Shown here: one piece after another, positions 25,220 through 33,557 of the stretch
Numbering within the stretch: position 1 is the stretch's first letter
Layout of the letters: every line of letters begins with the position of its first letter
Assembly (NCBI RefSeq): GCF_014836885.1
Contig: NZ_JACSPY010000019.1
Coordinates: 1-52,279, forward strand
Length of the DNA: 52,279 nt
DNA from: Brevibacterium gallinarum
GTDB taxonomy: Bacteria > Actinomycetota > Actinomycetes > Actinomycetales > Brevibacteriaceae
Reading direction: 5' to 3'
Notes under the pieces: model-generated
Told to the model about the DNA's origin: nothing
Seen by the model: only the letters and a program-made list of their open reading frames with translations
Database searches by the model: none
Translations under genes and position numbers: made by a program

Positions 25220-27351
25220 AAGCGATCATCCGCGAGGAGACCGACCTCGACTACCACGCGCTCAACGCGATGCTCAACCTCTACGATTCCGAGGGACGCA
25301 TCCAGTTCGCACGCGACCGTCAGGCGGCCCGGCAGTTCTTCCTGCAGCACGTCAACAACAACACCGTCTTCTTCCACGACCTCAAGGAGAAGATCGACTA
25401 CCTCGTCGAGCACGACTACTACGAGAAGGAAGTCCTCGACCAGTACTCCTTCGAGTTCATCGAGAAGCTCTCGAAGCAGGCGTATGCCAAGAAGTTCCGC
25501 TTCCAGACCTTCCTCGGCGCGTTCAAGTTCTACACCTCGTACACGCTCAAGACCTTCGACGGCAAGCGCTACCTCGAGCGCTTCGAGGACCGCGTCGTCA
25601 TGGTTGCGCTGTTCCTCGCCCGCGGCGATGAGCAGCTGGCCACCCAGCTGATGGAGGAGATCATCTCCGGCCGGTTCCAGCCGGCCACCCCGACCTTCCT
25701 CAACGCCGGCAAGCGCCAGCGCGGCGAGCTCGTCTCGTGCTTCCTGCTGCGCATCGAGGACAATATGGAGTCGATCGGCCGCTCGATCAACTCCGCTCTG
25801 CAGCTGTCCAAGCGCGGCGGCGGTGTGGCGTTCGCGCTGACGAACATCCGTGAGTCCGGTGCCCCGATCAAGAAGATCGAGAACCAGTCCTCGGGCGTCA
25901 TCCCGATCATGAAGCTGCTGGAGGACTCCTTCTCCTACGCCAACCAGCTCGGCGCACGCCAGGGTGCCGGCGCCGTGTACCTGCACGCCCACCACCCGGA
26001 CATCTACAGCTTCCTCGACACCAAGCGCGAGAACGCCGACGAGAAGATCCGCATCAAGACCCTCAGCCTCGGCGTCGTCATCCCGGACATCACGTTCCAG
26101 CTGGCGAAGAAGAACGAGGACATGTACCTCTTCAGCCCCTACGACGTCGAACGCGAGTACGGGGTGCCGTTCAGCGAGATCTCGGTGACCGAGAAGTACT
26201 ACGAGCTCGTCGACAATCCGCACATCAAGAAGAAGAAGATCAACGCCCGCGAGTTCTTCCAGACCCTGGCTGAGATCCAGTTCGAGTCCGGCTACCCGTA
26301 CATCATGTACGAAGACACCGTGAACCGCGCCAACCCGATCGACGGCAAGATCATCATGTCGAACCTGTGCTCGGAGATCCTCCAGGTCTCCTCGCCGAGC
26401 ACCTACCATGCTGATCTGTCCTACGCCGAGGTCGGCAAGGACATCTCGTGCAACCTCGGTTCGCTCAACATCGCCATGACGATGGACTCGGAGGACTTCG
26501 GCCGCACCGTCGAGACCGCCATCCGCGGCCTGACGGCAGTGTCGGAGGCCTCGAACATCGACTCGGTGCCCTCGATCGCCCGCGGCAACGACATGTCGCA
26601 TGCAATCGGGCTCGGGCAGATGAACCTGCACGGCTACCTGGCTCGTGAGCGCATCCACTACGGCTCCGACGAGGGCCTGGACTTCACGAACATGTACTTC
26701 TACACCGTCGCCTACCACTGCGTGCGCGCATCGATGCTGCTCGCCAAGGAGCGCGGCCGCGCCTTCGAGGGCTTCGAACGCTCGAAGTACGCAACAGGGG
26801 AGTACTTCGAGAAGTACATCAAGGGCGACTGGACGCCGCGCACCGAGCGCATCGCACAGCTCTTCGCCGACGCCGAGGTGCACATCCCGACCCCGCAGGA
26901 CTGGGAGGAGCTCAAGGCGCAGGTCGCCGAGCACGGCATCTACAACCAGAACCTGCAGGCCGTCCCGCCGACCGGCTCGATCTCCTACATCAACAACTCG
27001 ACCTCGTCGATCCACCCGGTCGCCTCGCGGATCGAGATCCGCAAGGAAGGCAAGATCGGCCGCGTGTACTACCCGGCTCCGTTCATGACGAACGAGAACC
27101 TGGAGTACTACCAGGACGCCTACGAAGTCGGTTACGAGAAGATCATCGACACCTACGCTGAGGCGACTCAGCATGTTGATCAGGGCCTGTCGCTGACGCT
27201 GTTCTTCAAGGACACTGCGAGCACCCGCGACGTCAACAAGGCGCAGATCTACGCATGGCGCAAGGGCATCAAGACGGTGTACTACATCCGCATCCGTCAG
27301 CTCGCCCTGCAGGGAACGGAAGTCGACGGCTGCGTCTCCTGCATGCTGTGA
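25189..27351 (+). CDS. nrdE: Ribonucleoside-diphosphate reductase class Ib, large subunit
   Basis: 720-residue catalytic subunit converting NDPs to dNDPs. The substrate-site cysteine is in '[22 protein letters not shown]', the radical-site region is '[10 protein letters not shown]', and the C-terminal redox pair is in 'VDGCVSCML'. There is no N-terminal ATP cone, as expected for NrdE. Start GTG 25189 has AAAGGA about 10 bases upstream and lies inside the end of nrdI; the longer open frame from 25105 is fully within nrdI and has no homologous sequence. Confidence 0.96.
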   Translation: MSTTVEDRDLEAIIREETDLDYHALNAMLNLYDSEGRIQFARDRQAARQFFLQHVNNNTVFFHDLKEKIDYLVEHDYYEKEVLDQYSFEFIEKLSKQAYAKKFRFQTFLGAFKFYTSYTLKTFDGKRYLERFEDRVVMVALFLARGDEQLATQLMEEIISGRFQPATPTFLNAGKRQRGELVSCFLLRIEDNMESIGRSINSALQLSKRGGGVAFALTNIRESGAPIKKIENQSSGVIPIMKLLEDSFSYANQLGARQGAGAVYLHAHHPDIYSFLDTKRENADEKIRIKTLSLGVVIPDITFQLAKKNEDMYLFSPYDVEREYGVPFSEISVTEKYYELVDNPHIKKKKINAREFFQTLAEIQFESGYPYIMYEDTVNRANPIDGKIIMSNLCSEILQVSSPSTYHADLSYAEVGKDISCNLGSLNIAMTMDSEDFGRTVETAIRGLTAVSEASNIDSVPSIARGNDMSHAIGLGQMNLHGYLARERIHYGSDEGLDFTNMYFYTVAYHCVRASMLLAKERGRAFEGFERSKYATGEYFEKYIKGDWTPRTERIAQLFADAEVHIPTPQDWEELKAQVAEHGIYNQNLQAVPPTGSISYINNSTSSIHPVASRIEIRKEGKIGRVYYPAPFMTNENLEYYQDAYEVGYEKIIDTYAEATQHVDQGLSLTLFFKDTASTRDVNKAQIYAWRKGIKTVYYIRIRQLALQGTEVDGCVSCML

Positions 27352-28374
<1,023 letters not shown>

Positions 28375-28422
28375 GACTTTCTAAAGACAGATGTCCTGAG
28401 TTGTCGCCGTAAGGCCTGGTAA

Positions 28423-28465
28423 GGGGCCCGGATCCGCAGGTTTCTGCAGGTCCGGGCCCTTTTTC
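28423..28465 (+). terminator. Intrinsic terminator of nrdHIEF
   Basis: GGGCCCGGA, then a small inner GCAG/CTGC stem, then TCCGGGCCC followed by TTTTT. It marks the end of core sequence; the accessory island begins just after. Confidence 0.9.
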
Positions 28466-28498
28466 GTGCCTCCTCCTAACGAACACAGGAGGACGAGT

Positions 28499-28753
28499 AT
28501 GCACACCAGCAGCCTTACGCAGTGGCACGAAGGTGGCACGCGCACACCTTCCGGGTGCAAGCAGAGCGGACTGCGAGCCCTATTTTGGCTCAGTGACCCC
28601 GTCAGTCTCGTGCCACAACGTGCCATAGAGAGTTCCCGGAATGACGGGAAACCCCTTGTCAGGCCCCGTTTCAGAGCCTATTCGAGACCTAGTGGCACGA
28701 AGTGGCACGACGGTCCGCTCCAGTCCATCCGAGACCTGGGGAGGACCCGATGA
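28499..28753 (+). CDS. Possible small ORF ahead of the integrase fragment
   Basis: 84-residue reading frame with a strong AGGAGG six bases before its ATG and a stop overlapping the integrase ATG (ATGA). Its residues resemble no family I know, and the frame runs through the GTGGCACG repeats, so it may be only a leader or a chance frame. Translational coupling to an integrase would suit a directionality factor, but the sequence does not show a DNA-binding domain. Confidence 0.25.
   Translation: MHTSSLTQWHEGGTRTPSGCKQSGLRALFWLSDPVSLVPQRAIESSRNDGKPLVRPRFRAYSRPSGTKWHDGPLQSIRDLGRTR
28522..28709. repeat. Six GTGGCACG boxes in three pairs next to the integrase
   Basis: Direct pairs at 28522/28533 and 28692/28702, and an inverted pair at 28609/28619 (the last with one mismatch). 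Spacing within pairs is 10-11 bp, one helical turn. Integrase arm sites or excisionase sites typically look like this. Confidence 0.6.
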
Positions 28754-28878
28754 CGGCCACGACAGAACGGAAGACACGCTCACGACGGGAAGGCTGGGGG
28801 AGTCTGCGCAAGCTCTCCTCGGGCCGGTGGCAGGCAAGGTACCCCGGGCCAGACGGTCAGACATATACGGCCCGGACG
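28750..28878 (+). pseudogene. Tyrosine integrase, N-terminal fragment cut by IS element
   Basis: From ATG 28750 (GGGGAGGA 5 bases upstream) the frame encodes 'GWGSLRKLSSGRWQARYPGPDG', the N-terminal beta-sheet arm-binding domain of phage-type tyrosine integrases. After about 43 residues the reading enters the IS left inverted repeat and stops at 28908. No catalytic domain follows on the far side of the IS, so the rest was deleted rather than just interrupted. It identifies the region as a former integrative element. Confidence 0.75.
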
Positions 28879-28951
28879 GGTCTGCTGAAGGTTTGGTTGA
28901 GTCCATGACCGCATGATTCCTGGGCGGGGTCGTGCTGGAAGGATGGCAATC

Positions 28952-29242
28952 GTGCCGAAGAAGTATTCCGATGAGTTCAAGCGTGACGCTGTGGCGATGG
29001 TCGCTGCGGGCTCGTCACAGAAGAAGGTGTGCAGAGACCTCGGCATCTCGAAGACCGCGCTGCAGACGTGGGTGCGAGATGACCGATTCCGCTCACACGG
29101 GATGACACCATCGACCGATCCCGACGAGCGCCGCGAGATGGCGGCAGCGTTGCGGCGGATCCGGGAGTTGGAGATGGAGAACGAGGTGCTCCGGCGTGCT
29201 GCGGCGTATTTGTCACAGGCTCATATCTTGCCCCCAAAATGA
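28952..29242 (+). CDS. IS3-family transposase OrfA
   Basis: 96-residue helix-turn-helix protein ('KKYSDEFKRDAVAMVAAGSSQKKVCRDLGISKTALQTWVRD') ending in a leucine-zipper-like helix ('RRIRELEMENEVLRRAAAYL'). It binds the IS ends. GTG 28952 is chosen because the family starts MPKKYSDEF and GGAAGG lies about 9 bases upstream; ATG 28943 is an alternative. Its end overlaps orfB (CCCCCAAAATGA), where a -1 frameshift could give OrfAB. Confidence 0.85.
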   Translation: MPKKYSDEFKRDAVAMVAAGSSQKKVCRDLGISKTALQTWVRDDRFRSHGMTPSTDPDERREMAAALRRIRELEMENEVLRRAAAYLSQAHILPPK

Positions 29243-30123
29243 TCTTCCCGCTCGTCCGTGAGATGGCCGCGGCCGGCGCCCCCATTCGGGTGCCGGTCGC
29301 GGTGGCGAGCAGGGTTCTGGGATTCACCGAGCAGGCGTATTACAAGTGGCTCAAGAACCCTGTCAGCGCGCGTGAGATCGAGGAAGCGCATCTGATCGGG
29401 GTGCTCCGGGAACTGCACGAGGATGACCCTGAGGGCGGGTACCGGGTCCTGGCCGACGACATCACAGATCTCGGCTATGTCCTGTCGGAGCGGCGTGTGT
29501 GGCGGCTGTGTCACGTCGCGGGGATCCGCTCGACGATCACGACCCGCAAACGCTGCTATCAGAAAGCGGGCCCACCCGTGCACGACGATCTCGTCAACCG
29601 CGACTTCACCGCCGACGGGCCGAACCAGCTGTGGCTGACCGACATCACCGAGCACTGGACCGGTGAGGGCAAGCTGTATCTCTGCGCGATCAAAGACGTG
29701 TGGAGCAACAAGATCGTCGGCTACTCGATCGACTCACGGATGAAGGCACGTCTGGCCGTGAACGCGCTGGAGATGGCCGTCACCCACCAAGGATTCCCCG
29801 AAGGGGTCGTGGTTCACAGCGATCGCGGGAGCCAATTTCGGTCCAGGAAATTCGTCAAGGCGCTCAAGCGTCACAAGCTGCGCGGATCGATGGGGCGTGT
29901 CGGCGCGGCCGGCGACAACGCGGCCATGGAGAGCTTCTTCAGCCTGCTGCAGAAGAACGTCCTCGACCGGCACCCCTGGCCCACCAGGCTCGAACTCCGC
30001 CTGGCGATCGTGCACTGGACCGAAGGGATCTACCACCGCAAGCGCCGGCAACGCCGACTCGGGAAACTGACCCCCATCGAGTTCGAGACCATAATGAAGG
30101 ATGTCGCCACCCTGGCGGCATAA
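29239..30123 (+). CDS. IS3-family transposase OrfB (DDE integrase)
   Basis: 294 residues. An HTH_21-type region ('EAHLIGVLRELHEDDPEGGYRVLADDI') is followed by the rve retroviral-integrase core. Acidic triad: Asp in 'QLWLTDITEH', Asp in 'VVHSDRGSQF', Glu in 'NAAMESFFSLLQ'. Full family length with no stop or frameshift, so the element may still be active. Reading frame is -1 relative to orfA, starting 4 bases before its end. Confidence 0.93.
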   Translation: MIFPLVREMAAAGAPIRVPVAVASRVLGFTEQAYYKWLKNPVSAREIEEAHLIGVLRELHEDDPEGGYRVLADDITDLGYVLSERRVWRLCHVAGIRSTITTRKRCYQKAGPPVHDDLVNRDFTADGPNQLWLTDITEHWTGEGKLYLCAIKDVWSNKIVGYSIDSRMKARLAVNALEMAVTHQGFPEGVVVHSDRGSQFRSRKFVKALKRHKLRGSMGRVGAAGDNAAMESFFSLLQKNVLDRHPWPTRLELRLAIVHWTEGIYHRKRRQRRLGKLTPIEFETIMKDVATLAA

Positions 30124-30157
30124 ACCCCCGACTCAACCAAAGCCTCAGCAGACCCCC

Positions 30158-30301
30158 ATGAAGTTCTTCTGGATCGGTCCCATCAGCCTGTTCCTGCTCG
30201 TCCGGGAACGTATCTGCGAAGCCACCGCAGCCCGCCGCACCGAACCTGCCACCACAAACACTGCGGGAGAGTCTGAGCAACTGGCTGGTGCCCGCACATG
30301 A
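30158..30301 (+). CDS. Small single-helix membrane protein
   Basis: 47 residues beginning 'MKFFWIGPISLFLLV', one likely membrane or signal-like helix, then a hydrophilic Thr/Ala-rich tail. The ATG lies four bases past the IS right end, so the gene could have lost upstream codons. Its stop overlaps the next start (ATGA), which supports real, coupled translation. No family recognised. Confidence 0.4.
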   Translation: MKFFWIGPISLFLLVRERICEATAARRTEPATTNTAGESEQLAGART

Positions 30302-30675
30302 GGGCGTTCATCTACACGCGCTATGCCGAACCCAACCCCGCACAACGACACCGACAGTACGAGCAGTGCAAGACCCTCGCCGAACAACGCCGCTACCAAG
30401 TGATCGGCACAGCACACGACGATAGCCACCACCGTTCAGGACTGGCCACACTCATCGAGGGACTCCGTGCCCGCGACATCGACATCGTCCTCATCACCGA
30501 CTACGCCTGCCTGGGACCCACGATTACTTCCTTAGCCGCGATGATGGACGAAATAGACCGCGCCGATGCTCGACTGCTCGCCTGCGCCGAACCTCTCCTG
30601 CCGCCCACCATCCTCGACATGCTCCTAATGCTGGTTCGGCGGCAAGGCCTATCCGGCGAGATCGAGAGTAGCTAG
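30298..30675 (+). CDS. Resolvase-N-domain-like protein lacking catalytic serine
   Basis: 125 residues resembling only the N-terminal catalytic fold of serine recombinases: 'FIYTRYAEPNPAQRHRQYEQCKTLAEQRRYQVI', '..SGLATLIEGLRARDIDIVLITDYACLG'. In active enzymes the first strand ends in R-x-S; here it reads RYAE, so the nucleophile is missing. There is no DNA-binding or zinc-ribbon domain. Probably a non-catalytic relative or a remnant with a regulatory role, not a working recombinase. Overlaps the small membrane ORF by 4 bases. Confidence 0.6.
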   Translation: MRAFIYTRYAEPNPAQRHRQYEQCKTLAEQRRYQVIGTAHDDSHHRSGLATLIEGLRARDIDIVLITDYACLGPTITSLAAMMDEIDRADARLLACAEPLLPPTILDMLLMLVRRQGLSGEIESS

Positions 30676-30833
30676 TGGCCTCGATATCAGAGATCTGAGG
30701 TGTTCAGACCAGCCCCATCCCAACCAGCACAAGAATTACGAGCCTCCCCGAAGCGCCTGGGAAAGAACTGAAACATCAAAGGCCGGGGGAGCTACCTGGA
30801 CCGTAGGCTCCGCATTCGCTGCATTTTCCTTGT

Positions 30834-31670
30834 CTATTTCACTTCACGCTTTATCGTGGCACCTGAAGGGCCCCGGCGCGTAGCGAGAGTCCAAGATGCC
30901 AATGACTTAGTTTCCTGGCGAGACGCTCCATTGAGGCTAATAAATACTTCGAGAACACTCAGCAGGTCCTTACGCGTCAGCGACTCGTCTGAAGACTTGC
31001 GTAACTCACTGAGCGCTTCGTGAAGGAGGCTATCCGTGGGGCGAAGCTGAGGGCCGGTCCAGAAGTTCTGAAGGGTGAAAAGTAGCAGGATCACCGGTCC
31101 CAGAAGCGGCAGGAGATAGTGCAGAACGACATCACTCAAGAACCTGGTAAAGACAATCCCCGGGGAGGCGTAGTCCATGTAGTTCTCTGCTCCGGAATAA
31201 CGATCTACAAACCAGCAGCGAAGGCTGGCGATGATAGCGATCAAACCAAGAGCGACAAGCACGACAAGGACCGGCCAGAGAGTATCAGCGGCTTCGACAG
31301 CGCCGGCGATACCGAGATAGCTCAAAGCTCGAAGACCCCATTTTCCCGGACGTCCAACGGCGAGCCCACACGTACCGGCAGACAACAGGATAAAAAACCA
31401 TACTGCCCAAGGTGAATCAATGGTGGACCAAACTCCTGTGTTGACGTCTACCAGAGGGTTTCCCGGCAGCCCTGCCTCAACCCAGAGACTGCCGAACCAT
31501 GAGGCAGGTCCCTCCCAGTGTGCATCAGACTGGTCGTAGGCCGGGATAGCTTCGAAGAAGAGCCAGATGCTCAGCAAGATCCAGATGATGTGCTCAGTGG
31601 CTCGGCTTAACCGGATGCCAAGCAGCTCAGCAGCACCAGTCTTAGCGGTGTCTTCGTTTGTCTCGGTCAT
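30834..31670 (-). CDS. Membrane protein of unknown function
   Basis: 278 residues, four to five membrane helices (about 20-43, 88-107, 118-150 which may be two, and 175-205) and a cytosolic C-terminal tail of about 70 residues ('SLLHEALSELRKSSDESLTRKDLLSVLEVFISLNG'). No family recognised. ATG 31670 has GAGGA 7 bases upstream; a longer in-frame start lacks support. Base composition is lower in GC than the core genes. Single gene, opposite in strand to the Hachiman genes, with degraded genes between. It could be an island-specific accessory or defence gene, but nothing in the sequence shows this. The 158-base gap at 30676-30833 holds nothing identifiable. Confidence 0.7.
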   Translation of the reverse strand: MTETNEDTAKTGAAELLGIRLSRATEHIIWILLSIWLFFEAIPAYDQSDAHWEGPASWFGSLWVEAGLPGNPLVDVNTGVWSTIDSPWAVWFFILLSAGTCGLAVGRPGKWGLRALSYLGIAGAVEAADTLWPVLVVLVALGLIAIIASLRCWFVDRYSGAENYMDYASPGIVFTRFLSDVVLHYLLPLLGPVILLLFTLQNFWTGPQLRPTDSLLHEALSELRKSSDESLTRKDLLSVLEVFISLNGASRQETKSLASWTLATRRGPSGATIKREVK

Positions 31671-31889
31671 TGTGGTTCCTCTCAGTAGATGGGCTCGATA
31701 TAGAGAGTGAACCAGCAACGACTGACACAGATCGGGGCTGGCGGAGAGAACCTACTGGCTTCGTGGAATTAGAGGTGGTTCACCCAGAAGGTGCGGCGCG
31801 GGCCCGAAGTTCTGACCATGGCACACTAGGCCCCGAGTTCCTGCCGACCAGGACCTTCGGCCGTAGCGCCCGTCGTTGGACCTCATATC

Positions 31890-32003
31890 GGTTGCGATCC
31901 CCGGAGCATTCACGGTCAGATACTCCCCGACGGAGCCATAGTCGCCTTGGGCAACCCTCTTATCGATGTACTTCTTGAGCTCATCGGGAACGAAGACGCT
32001 GAT
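31890..32003 (-). pseudogene. ParD/CopG-type antitoxin fragment
   Basis: A minus-strand frame reads ISVFVPDELKKYIDKRV followed by AQGDYGSVGEYL, the ribbon-helix-helix N-terminus of ParD-like antitoxins. It lacks a start codon in frame, is fused on its 5' side to recombinase-like sequence, and loses resemblance after about 32 residues. No ParE toxin is next to it. A remnant of a toxin-antitoxin pair. Confidence 0.55.
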
Positions 32004-32480
32004 GGAAGCACAGCGCGGCGGTGATGGGAGGCGATGTAGCCGAGCATCCGTTCCAGGTCGGGGCGGCCGGAAGAACGGGCGGATTCCTCGGCGTGAACGA
32101 ACTCCACCACAAATCCGCCCCCCAACGCCTCAGCCTTGCGACCGTTGGCTTGGCGTTGCGCGGGGATGGAGGACCCCTCTCGATCTGCTCGTCGGTGAGT
32201 TCGACTGCGAGTTGGTGGAGAACGTATCGCTCCCACCGGTCCGCCGTCCACCGGTGAGGACGAACGTGCATGTTGGGAACGGCCCGTCGCTGCGGCAGAT
32301 CGGGACGGTTTTGCGAGTCTTCCGATTCACCCGCCGTTCCGCCTTCATACGCTCCAGGGCCTCCTCAACGACCTAGTGTAGTTCTGCGACCGGATAGCCG
32401 GTTCAGAGATAACGAACGTGGTCGGGTATCGGCACGCCCGTCGGGCCCTTGAAGATCTGCGCATGTTCGGCCATAGGGTT
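32004..32480 (-). pseudogene. Degraded serine recombinase N-terminal region
   Basis: Two minus-strand frames together recover a resolvase N-domain: 'ERYVLHQLAVELTDEQIERG' in one, then after a frameshift near 32185 'SSIPAQRQANGRKAEALGG' and 'VVEFVHAEESARSSGRPDLERMLGYI' in another. The expected next strand (VDRLAR-like) is missing. Sequence up to about 32480 on the same strand keeps coding-like bits with stops and cannot be named. The whole 31671-32615 interval has no intact gene I can support. Confidence 0.55.
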
Positions 32481-32615
32481 CTCTCGATTCTCTCTTTTCG
32501 CTCGTTGTCCCTCGCGGACGCCCGCGACCGGATCCATGCGTGTCGCAAGTCTTGTACCCATTCGAGCATGGATAGCATCTACTCAGAGCACAGTCTGAGT
32601 GGAGGGGTGATGTGG

Positions 32616-33557
32616 ATGACCCACGACGAGAGCCGTCTGCGGATTTCCCTCAAGAACTCCGATCAGTTCCTCGCGCTCTTTCACCCGCCGCTGCTTGACC
32701 GGCACAAAGTTGCACCGAAGGTCGATCTCTCGCTTTTCGTTCTGAAGATCGACGGCGGCGAGTTCGACTATGACAACCTCTACAAGCAGCTTGGGAATGC
32801 TTCGTACGCATACGTCCTCTCGCGAGTGAAGTTCGCTGGCCTCGAGCAGGGCAACGTGCACGAACTCACGAAGGCGGTTCAAGGGAGCTTCCGCGCCGTC
32901 CGTATCAACGACGGCGAGGGTGGCGAACTCTTGCTCTACTGCTTCCTGGAGTCCCACCTCGGTGCGCCGAAGCTGTTGTCTAAGATGGAGCTCAAGACTG
33001 ACAATAACGACTACGTCAAGGGCGCGGACGGACTCCATCTCCTGCAGGTTCAACCAGGCGAATTTCACCTCATCTACGGCGAATCGAAGATGATCGCGGA
33101 CTCGACGGAGCGCGGGTCCAGCTTCCGGAAGGCTATCGCGGACGCGATCTCCTCCGTGAAAAAGCTCCGGACAACCGGGCTTTCGAATGAGGTTAATCTC
33201 GTCGACTCGAACCTCATGAAGGAAGCCTTTTCCGGAGCCGAGCTTGCGTTCTTGAAATCTGTCTTGGTGCCGACCCGAAATGGTCCCGCCAAGGAATCCG
33301 CGTTTGGGCTCCTTCTCGGGTTTGAGATCGACACGGGCGACTGGCCGCTCATTGAGATGACTGCTGGGCAGTTTTCCGAGCGTGTTCACACCGAAGTACA
33401 GGCGATGGTCGAGGCGCGCTTCGAGTACATCAAAGACCAACTCGTCAACGCCGGCCTCGAAGGCTTCCACTTCTACATCTGGGCAATCCCGTTTATCAAG
33501 AACGGAGCAACAAATATCGACTCGGTGCGGAAATCGATTGTGGGGTACATCGCGTGA
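32616..33557 (+). CDS. hamA: Hachiman anti-phage protein HamA (DUF1837)
   Basis: 313-residue effector nuclease of the Hachiman defence system. The DUF1837 core shows a PD-(D/E)xK-like arrangement: 'VKGADGLHLLQVQPGEFHLIYGESKM' with Asp138 and E156-x-K158. Downstream 'SFRKAIADAISSVKK' and the C-terminal 'EGFHFYIWAIPFIKNG' fit the family. Start choice: GGAGGGG lies 8-10 bases before ATG 32616; ATGs at 32610 and 32568 are in frame and would add 2 or 16 residues. The stop overlaps hamB (GTGA), as expected for a two-gene complex. In known systems HamA is held inactive by HamB and degrades DNA after release. Confidence 0.85.
   Translation: MTHDESRLRISLKNSDQFLALFHPPLLDRHKVAPKVDLSLFVLKIDGGEFDYDNLYKQLGNASYAYVLSRVKFAGLEQGNVHELTKAVQGSFRAVRINDGEGGELLLYCFLESHLGAPKLLSKMELKTDNNDYVKGADGLHLLQVQPGEFHLIYGESKMIADSTERGSSFRKAIADAISSVKKLRTTGLSNEVNLVDSNLMKEAFSGAELAFLKSVLVPTRNGPAKESAFGLLLGFEIDTGDWPLIEMTAGQFSERVHTEVQAMVEARFEYIKDQLVNAGLEGFHFYIWAIPFIKNGATNIDSVRKSIVGYIA

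Larger units (their letters stand above)
28879..30154 (+). mobile_element. IS3-family insertion sequence, apparently complete
   Basis: About 1.28 kb bounded by 25-bp inverted repeats: left GGTCTGCTGAAGG... (28879-28903) and right, complement GGTCTGCTGAGGC... (30154-30130), 23 of 25 positions equal. It carries overlapping orfA and orfB in the -1 relation typical of IS3. I see no direct target duplication (left flank CGGACG, right flank CCCATG). One flank is an integrase fragment and the other unrelated sequence, so an adjacent deletion or recombination between IS copies is likely. Confidence 0.85.

Noticed and set aside
28522..28709. GTGGCACG repeats as a CRISPR or replication iteron array
   Set aside because: Too few and too short, mixed orientation, and no Rep or Cas gene; association with the integrase is a better explanation.
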